Assembly: GCA_937858895.1 (NCBI GenBank)
Contig: CALLZN010000053.1
Span: 1-45,187 of the forward strand
Reading direction: 5' to 3'
From: an uncultured bacterium
Lineage (GTDB): Bacteria > Planctomycetota > UBA1135 > GCA-002748355
DNA: 45,187 nt
Position numbers and translations under genes: made by a program. The notes under the pieces are model-generated. The model had not been told where the DNA came from. It did no database searches and worked only from the letters and a program-made list of their open reading frames with translations. This document shows, piece by piece, positions 40,559-45,187 of this stretch. Positions within the stretch are counted from its first letter, which is position 1, and each line of letters begins with the position of its first letter.

Positions 40559-41146
40559 TTATCGACGCCAGGTCAGGCAGTATGCTGGCGGGAGGTTCCG
40601 AAGCACTGGCCGCGACCGCTCGAGTTCTCCGAAGATCGCGGCCATCTGCGCGCGAAAGCGCACCGCTTTCGGCAGTCGATACGCGTGTACGTATTGGAAC
40701 GTGCGGAACACCGCCCCAGGCTCGAGAACATCGATGAGCGCGCGCACGATGCCGTCCTGCACATCAACCGGCAGGCTGGCGAAGGGGAGACCAGAGATGA
40801 CGAAGCGCACGGGACGACGTTCGCGCGAGTCGACGATGGCTTTCGCGTCCGTCGCCGAGCCGTGCGCGAAGTCAAAGTCCGGGAAGCGCTTCTCGAGCAT
40901 CGCGACGAAGCGCGCTTCGATTTCGATCCCGAGGTAGTGCGCGAAGTTCGGCAGCGCGTCGTGGATCGCAGCAGTGAAGGAGCCCGTTCCAGGTCCGAGC
41001 TCCAAGAGTGTCGAATCCTTCGGCATCGCAGCAATGCCGTCGACCATGGCGCGCGCAAGGCTGGCTGAACTCGGCGCGATCGCGCCGACGGTCTTCGGAT
41101 TCTTCATGAACTCGCGCAAGAACTTGCGTCGCTCGCCTTTGGCCAT
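40559..41146 (-). CDS. Small SAM-dependent methyltransferase (phospholipid N-methyltransferase-like)
   Basis: The 195-residue product has the SAM loop LLELGPGTGSFT (47-58), preceded by GAIAPSSASLARAM, a block shared with phospholipid N-methyltransferases and rRNA-dimethylase-like proteins. GIEIEARFV and FVISGLPFASLP (motifs II and IV) follow, and FRTFQYVHAYRLP is a further block. Methylation of phosphatidylethanolamine is a good guess but unproven. Start 41146 is chosen because GGAG lies six bases upstream. Longer frames run into the divergent glycosyltransferase gene, from which it is separated by 99 bases. Confidence 0.8.
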   Translation of the reverse strand: MAKGERRKFLREFMKNPKTVGAIAPSSASLARAMVDGIAAMPKDSTLLELGPGTGSFTAAIHDALPNFAHYLGIEIEARFVAMLEKRFPDFDFAHGSATDAKAIVDSRERRPVRFVISGLPFASLPVDVQDGIVRALIDVLEPGAVFRTFQYVHAYRLPKAVRFRAQMAAIFGELERSRPVLRNLPPAYCLTWRR

Positions 41147-41245
41147 TCCGGGCTCCATGCCGAAAGAGGACTGTCCCCGACTCGAGTCTCCTGCGTGACC
41201 TCTCACGCTCGCCGCCGATGTGGGGAATCCGCGCAGTATTGACGT

Positions 41246-42385
41246 ATGGACATCGGGATTCTCGACTTTGGCGGCAACTTTGCCGGCGCAGCCCTCGGGT
41301 TGCTCGCCCAAGGCTTCGAGGTCTCGTACTTCCGCACAGGGCCGCGACAACCGCACGAATCCCTGCTTGCGCGCCTCGGTTGGGAGGTCTCCGAACCCTA
41401 CTTTCGTGCCGATCTCGTCATCGTCGCCGGTTCCTTCGCTGATGAGGCATGGGCCTACGATCTCGGCATCCAACGCGAGGCACCCCTCGCGCCTGAAGAC
41501 CCGTTCTTCTTCTCGATCAACCCGCTGCAACGTCGGGTTCGCGATCGGTGGCTCGAGCCTCGTCTCCGCGAGTGCGAACATCGACTCGCCTTCGTCGACA
41601 TGTCGGATTGCGGCGAAGTCCTCGACCCCTTCTTTGCAGCGCACGGGAAGTGGAAGTTCAAACGCGAGCTACCGCTCTACGGCTTCAACGTCGACATCGA
41701 ACCATTCCCGTACCTCTACAATCCGACGCTCTTGTCGATGGAGTGGAGCGTCGGCCTAGATCGTCTCGAGCTCCCCGCCGAGGCGCGACAAAGTCGGGAT
41801 GCGATCTTCTTCGCCGGCACGATCGCACACTGGCGCTACTTCGGAAGGCGCGCGGCTCTCTTGCACCGCTTCATGCAGCGCTATCCGCGAGAGACGTTGC
41901 GAGTTGTTCAGGGCGGCATGACCGTCCTCGATGTTTGGAACGAACTACAGCTCGCCAAAGCGGGACTCTACCTCCCTGGTCGCGGAGAGCTGTGCTTTCG
42001 TTTGCACGAGTGCGCTGCCTTCGGCGTCCCCCTGGTCGCAGCAGAAGAACTCACGATCTCAGTGCCGGATGCTTGGCGGCGCGTTCTTCCGATCGACCCG
42101 ACTCATCTGCGAAGCTCTGCCGAGATGCTCGCCTTCTATCACAAACACTACCACCCGATTCGAGCCGCGCAGTGCTTGCTCGAACACATCGGGCTCGCGC
42201 CGGCGGCGATCACGCCGGAGCCAGGTTTCCTCGAGCGCGCACGTCACCGTGAAGAAGACGCCGCGAGATCCGAAGCTCAGAGCGCAGCAACGACGATCAC
42301 GATCGAGGGCGACGATCGAGTCTTCGATGACGAGGACTTTGAGATCGTCGACGACCTCGAGGTCTGGTCCTCAGGTGACGTTTAG
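41246..42385 (+). CDS. Glycosyltransferase-like protein (CgeB/exostosin type)
   Basis: The 379-residue product starts MDIGILDFGGNFAGAAL, a Rossmann-like beginning. GLYLPGRGELCFRLHECAAFGVPLVA (about 245-270) is the donor-binding segment of family-1-like glycosyltransferases of the CgeB or exostosin type, with the key Glu in RLHE. IFFAGTIAHWRYFGRRAAL (about 190-205) marks the second domain. The last 50 residues are an acidic tail. No membrane segment is present. Its 3' end overlaps the convergent GT87-type gene by 15 bases, which is unusual for convergent genes. Confidence 0.72.
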   Translation: MDIGILDFGGNFAGAALGLLAQGFEVSYFRTGPRQPHESLLARLGWEVSEPYFRADLVIVAGSFADEAWAYDLGIQREAPLAPEDPFFFSINPLQRRVRDRWLEPRLRECEHRLAFVDMSDCGEVLDPFFAAHGKWKFKRELPLYGFNVDIEPFPYLYNPTLLSMEWSVGLDRLELPAEARQSRDAIFFAGTIAHWRYFGRRAALLHRFMQRYPRETLRVVQGGMTVLDVWNELQLAKAGLYLPGRGELCFRLHECAAFGVPLVAAEELTISVPDAWRRVLPIDPTHLRSSAEMLAFYHKHYHPIRAAQCLLEHIGLAPAAITPEPGFLERARHREEDAARSEAQSAATTITIEGDDRVFDDEDFEIVDDLEVWSSGDV

Positions 42386-43693
42386 TCCTGAGCTGATCAT
42401 CGTTGGGCTCTGAGTGTGTCGATCGTGGAAGCGCCGGTAGAAGAGCGCATGCGCACTCGCGAGCAATAGTGCCAAGGCGCACCAGGTGACAGATCCACGA
42501 GCGAGAATCTCATTGCCGATGTTCTTACCCCAAACTCCCTTGGTTGCGAACGTGCCTGCGAGGAAAGCAATCGCCAGCAATACAGCCAGCACCGTGTCGA
42601 AGCGCCGGTAGAGAAGATCGAGCGTGCAGAACGTGATCGGAAGCAGCAGGACGCAGAAGTGGCTCTTGCTGCTCATTGGTGAGAGAAGCACCATACCGCA
42701 AGCGACGAGTCCGACTTCGCCGAGGCGGCGGATCTTGACTTCGCGTGCAGCGACGTCGGTCGTCAAACTCGCTCGCGTTGCAAACGCGATGAGGCCGAGG
42801 ACGACGGCCTGGGCTATGTAGGAGACCGCGCGCAGCGTCGTGTCACTAGGGTTCCAGATGCGGACATCGAAGTGTGCGGGGCTCGTGATCTCAGGTGGGC
42901 GAGACAGTCTCCACAGTGTGCCCGTGAGATTTTGGTTGAGGATATTCCACCTCCCCCACGCCCCACTCGCCTCAGCCGTCTGTCCCGGTTCGATTTGAGA
43001 CAAGAACGTCTCGTACCACGACCAAAGCCAAGATGATCCACTGCGTTGCGGCGTGATCCAGTCGGGCAAGAGTAGGAGAAGCACCGTCACGCCAGTCCCG
43101 ATGAGGGCTGCCAGGAAGCGCTTCTGCAAGACGAAGACCGGCACGAAGAGCAGTGGAGTCGCCTTGCAAGCTGCGCCGAAACCGGCCCAAGCGCCAGCCT
43201 GCGCGTCTCGACTTCGTCCCGACGCGACAGCGATCAAGGTCAATGCCACCAGCACGACGAAGTCGTGGCTCTGGTTCGCAAACACAGCTGCGATGTGTCG
43301 CGCAGCGAGCACCAACACGACGACCCAGAAGAGCCAGAGCGGTGGTCCGCGACCATGGCGTCGCGCGCTCCGCATCGTCGGACGAACGTTGCGAGCGAGC
43401 ACGAGCAGGACGAAGCCGAGCATGGCCACGTTGGCCAAGAACCACAGCGCGCGCGCCACGTCGCTGCCGAGCCGAGCCAAAGGCATGAACGGCACGGCGA
43501 AGAATGGCGGATAGGTGAATGGCTTGTCCTCGTCGGGTCGGTAGATAGCCTCGCCATCGAGCATGCGCGCGGCGGCCGTGGTGTAGACCGGCACTTCGCT
43601 CGTCCCCTTGACGAGACTCGATTTGAGACCGACGCCGACCAGGACCGCTACGGCGAGCGCCAAGAGCCAGAGGATCTTGCGGCGGCGAATCAC
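42371..43693 (-). CDS. GT87/DUF2029-type membrane glycosyltransferase
   Basis: The 440-residue product has about ten hydrophobic segments from residue 8 (ILWLLALAVAVLVGVGL) to the C-terminus. The block EVPVYTTAAARMLDGEAIYRP-FTYPPFFAVPF (about 33-70) is typical of DUF2029/GT87 transferases, which use polyprenyl-phosphate-linked sugars such as polyprenyl-phosphate mannose. The start is GTG. It ends 15 bases inside the convergent neighbour and lies 16 bases downstream of the GT2 gene, so the two are probably co-transcribed; a GT2 that makes a polyprenyl-phosphate sugar would supply its donor. Confidence 0.8.
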   Translation of the reverse strand: MIRRRKILWLLALAVAVLVGVGLKSSLVKGTSEVPVYTTAAARMLDGEAIYRPDEDKPFTYPPFFAVPFMPLARLGSDVARALWFLANVAMLGFVLLVLARNVRPTMRSARRHGRGPPLWLFWVVVLVLAARHIAAVFANQSHDFVVLVALTLIAVASGRSRDAQAGAWAGFGAACKATPLLFVPVFVLQKRFLAALIGTGVTVLLLLLPDWITPQRSGSSWLWSWYETFLSQIEPGQTAEASGAWGRWNILNQNLTGTLWRLSRPPEITSPAHFDVRIWNPSDTTLRAVSYIAQAVVLGLIAFATRASLTTDVAAREVKIRRLGEVGLVACGMVLLSPMSSKSHFCVLLLPITFCTLDLLYRRFDTVLAVLLAIAFLAGTFATKGVWGKNIGNEILARGSVTWCALALLLASAHALFYRRFHDRHTQSPTMISSGLNVT

Positions 43694-43709
43694 GATTGGC
43701 TCGATGCCG

Positions 43710-44795
43710 TCATCGGGCCACCTTGTTCCCGAAACGAAGTCGCGGCACGAGTCGCACAGCTTCTAGCGCGATCGCCCGACTCATCTTGCTCTTGCCCTCA
43801 TTGCGGTCGACGAAGCCGATCGGTATTTCACGGATACGCGCTCCACAGAGCTGGCTTCGATACGCCATTTCAATTTGGAAGCTGTAGCCGCTCGAGCTGA
43901 GTTCGTCGAGGGGAAGGCGGCGCAGCAAGTCGGCGTGGAAGCAACGGAAACCTGCCGTCCAATCGTGGATGCGACGTCCGAGAAAGCCGCGCGCATATGC
44001 GTTGGCTCCACGCGAGAGGATGCGTCGCGGTAAGGTCCAACCGAGCGTGGCACCGCCCCGCACGTATCGAGAACCAATCACCAGCTCGGCGTCGGCGCTC
44101 GCGGCCGCGAGGCGTGGCAAGTCCCACGGAGCGTGCGAGAAATCACAATCCATCTCGAAGATGCGCTCGAAACCACGCTCGAGTGCCCAGTGGAAGCCCG
44201 CGACGTAGGCGGGGCCGAGGCCGCACTTTTCTTCACGATGCAGCACGTGCACATCGTCATTGGCGTCCGCGAGGCGCTGCGCGAGTTTGCCCGTGCCATC
44301 CGGAGAGTTGTCGTCGACGATCAAGACGTCGACCGCGCAAAAGCGACGCACCGCTCCGACCATGTCGAGCAGATTTTCGCCTTCGTTGTAAGTCGGAATG
44401 ACGACCAGGCACCGCCACGGGAAGCTCTGCGGCCGCGGCGGCAAAATCGGATCCGTCGGCCCTGATGTGACGAGCGCGTCGATCCAGGCCTGTTCGAGCC
44501 CAGCTTCTCGCGCGACCGCAATGCGAGAACTCTCGGCGCCTCGTGCTACCAAGGCTTCGGCGAGTTCGTAGCTCGGCACGAGCCAGGCCTCGTGCGCCGC
44601 GCGGTCGATGCGCTCGGGGAGTGCCTCACGATTTGGTACGGCGCGGAACTTGGCGAGCGAGGCTTCCCACTGCGGTCCGAGCTGCATGGCTCGCGGCGTG
44701 AGCAACTCACGCAGGCGGCCGCGACTCGCGCGGGCTCTGCGGGCTGCTTCGGATCGCTCTTCGTTTCTCGGAACCAAAAAAGCAGCCTCAGACAA
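43710..44795 (-). CDS. GT2 polyprenyl-phosphate mannosyltransferase-like protein with an extra N-terminal part
   Basis: Residues 130-361 are a family 2 glycosyltransferase of the dolichol-phosphate-mannose synthase type: VVIPTYNEGENL, LIVDDNSPDGTG, and MDCDFSHAPWDLPRL with the metal-binding DCD, then GSRYVRGG. No membrane helices follow, as in the shorter Dpm1 forms. The first 125 residues are not part of that family; WLVPSYELAEALVARGAE and SRIAVAREAGLEQAWI resemble the acceptor-side segment of a GT4 glycosyltransferase. The start is TTG (44795), with an in-frame stop six bases before it, so the N-terminal part may be a fragment. An inner ATG (MQLGPQWE) is possible. Confidence 0.8.
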   Translation of the reverse strand: MSEAAFLVPRNEERSEAARRARASRGRLRELLTPRAMQLGPQWEASLAKFRAVPNREALPERIDRAAHEAWLVPSYELAEALVARGAESSRIAVAREAGLEQAWIDALVTSGPTDPILPPRPQSFPWRCLVVIPTYNEGENLLDMVGAVRRFCAVDVLIVDDNSPDGTGKLAQRLADANDDVHVLHREEKCGLGPAYVAGFHWALERGFERIFEMDCDFSHAPWDLPRLAAASADAELVIGSRYVRGGATLGWTLPRRILSRGANAYARGFLGRRIHDWTAGFRCFHADLLRRLPLDELSSSGYSFQIEMAYRSQLCGARIREIPIGFVDRNEGKSKMSRAIALEAVRLVPRLRFGNKVAR

Positions 44796-44833
44796 GCATC
44801 GTCATCATGTGGATCGGTGATGGCAAGTGCAGC

Positions 44834-45187
44834 TCAGACCTGCACCGAGATGCGTTCGTTTTCGATCGCCTCGAGAACTTCGGCGGTGATGTCACCGGTC
44901 GGATACTCACCGTCAAAGCACGCTGTGCAAAAGCGTTCGATCTTGGCGTTGCCCACTCTCGCGGCGGCGACCATGTCGGAGAGATCTTGATAGACGATCG
45001 CGTCGCAGTCGAAGACCTTCGCGAGTTCGTCCATGGTCTTGTCTCGGGCGATGAACTCGCGTTTCGTGCTCATGTCGATGCCATAGGGACATGGATAGAG
45101 CAGCGGTGGAGAGTAGCTCGCGAGGTAGACCTTGGCAGCGCCGGCTTCCCGCGCCATGCGCACGAGTTCCGTGGCGGTGTTGCCGCG
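44834..45187 (-). CDS. purF: Amidophosphoribosyltransferase, C-terminal part (runs off the window)
   Basis: Only the 3' end is present, about 117 residues. RGNTATELVRMAREAGA, YPCPYGIDMSTKREFIA and CDAIVYQDLSDMV are typical of the C-terminal PRTase domain and end of PurF, which makes phosphoribosylamine from PRPP and glutamine in purine synthesis. CTACFDGEYPTGD precedes the terminus, which is also family-typical. The gene continues past 45187. It is 38 bases upstream of the GT2 gene on the same strand. Confidence 0.9.
   Translation of the reverse strand, partial: RGNTATELVRMAREAGAAKVYLASYSPPLLYPCPYGIDMSTKREFIARDKTMDELAKVFDCDAIVYQDLSDMVAAARVGNAKIERFCTACFDGEYPTGDITAEVLEAIENERISVQV

Noticed and set aside
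1..45187. CRISPR arrays, insertion sequences, prophage genes or toxin-antitoxin pairs
   Set aside because: I scanned for regularly spaced repeats, transposase or integrase motifs and small paired genes and found none.

Overview
The window is a GC-rich chromosomal segment that appears to carry a bacterial replication origin with its partition locus. It holds parA and parB with two parS sites (7418-7437 and 8411-8426), a 1.05 kb non-coding stretch with DnaA-box-like sequences (14072-15121), and then dnaN, a DciA/DUF721 gene and gyrB. No dnaA is present. My best guess for the organism is a planctomycete or near relative. This is inference from the very large GreA-like protein, the secreted proteins sharing a C-terminal module, and the overall gene style. 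I see no insertion sequence, prophage, CRISPR array or rRNA.

Layout. 41-5323: an anchored trypsin-like protease, a membrane-embedded spermidine-synthase-like protein, a rhodanese and a DUF502 membrane protein. 5364-7417: a primary-type sigma factor with no canonical start codon ahead of its conserved N-terminus, overlapped by a HemW-like radical SAM gene. 7418-10909: parS, a phosphoesterase, a membrane protein and parAB. 10918-14071: a membrane cyclophilin, a lipoprotein and a secreted pseudo-peptidase. 14072-19732: the origin, dnaN, dciA-like, gyrB split in two by an in-frame TAA, and a stand-alone GspE N-terminal domain. 19959-25318: a CAT-anticodon tRNA, a secreted protein with EF-hand-like loops, an unknown basic protein with a clear terminator, and a 744-residue GreA-like protein.

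25500-31628 holds a PstS-like protein and an outer-membrane protein, then a tight minus-strand run: pdxS, pdxT, a DapB-like dehydrogenase, pyrE, a flavin-reductase-like gene and a MobA-like nucleotidyltransferase. Most junctions there are 4-base overlaps. 31866-36646 holds a secreted protein, then an operon of ECF sigma factor, membrane anti-sigma factor and a secreted RseB-like protein, and a membrane protein with type-3 calcium repeats. 37044-45187: a Cys-rich DUF1289 fusion, tRNA-Arg(CCG), an M61 peptidase, another secreted protein, a methyltransferase, three glycosyltransferase-type genes, and the 3' end of purF running off the window.

The most notable points are the split gyrB, the sigma factor whose only well-placed start is ATC behind a strong ribosome binding site, the dnaA-less origin next to parS/parAB, and the sigma/anti-sigma/RseB-like module.
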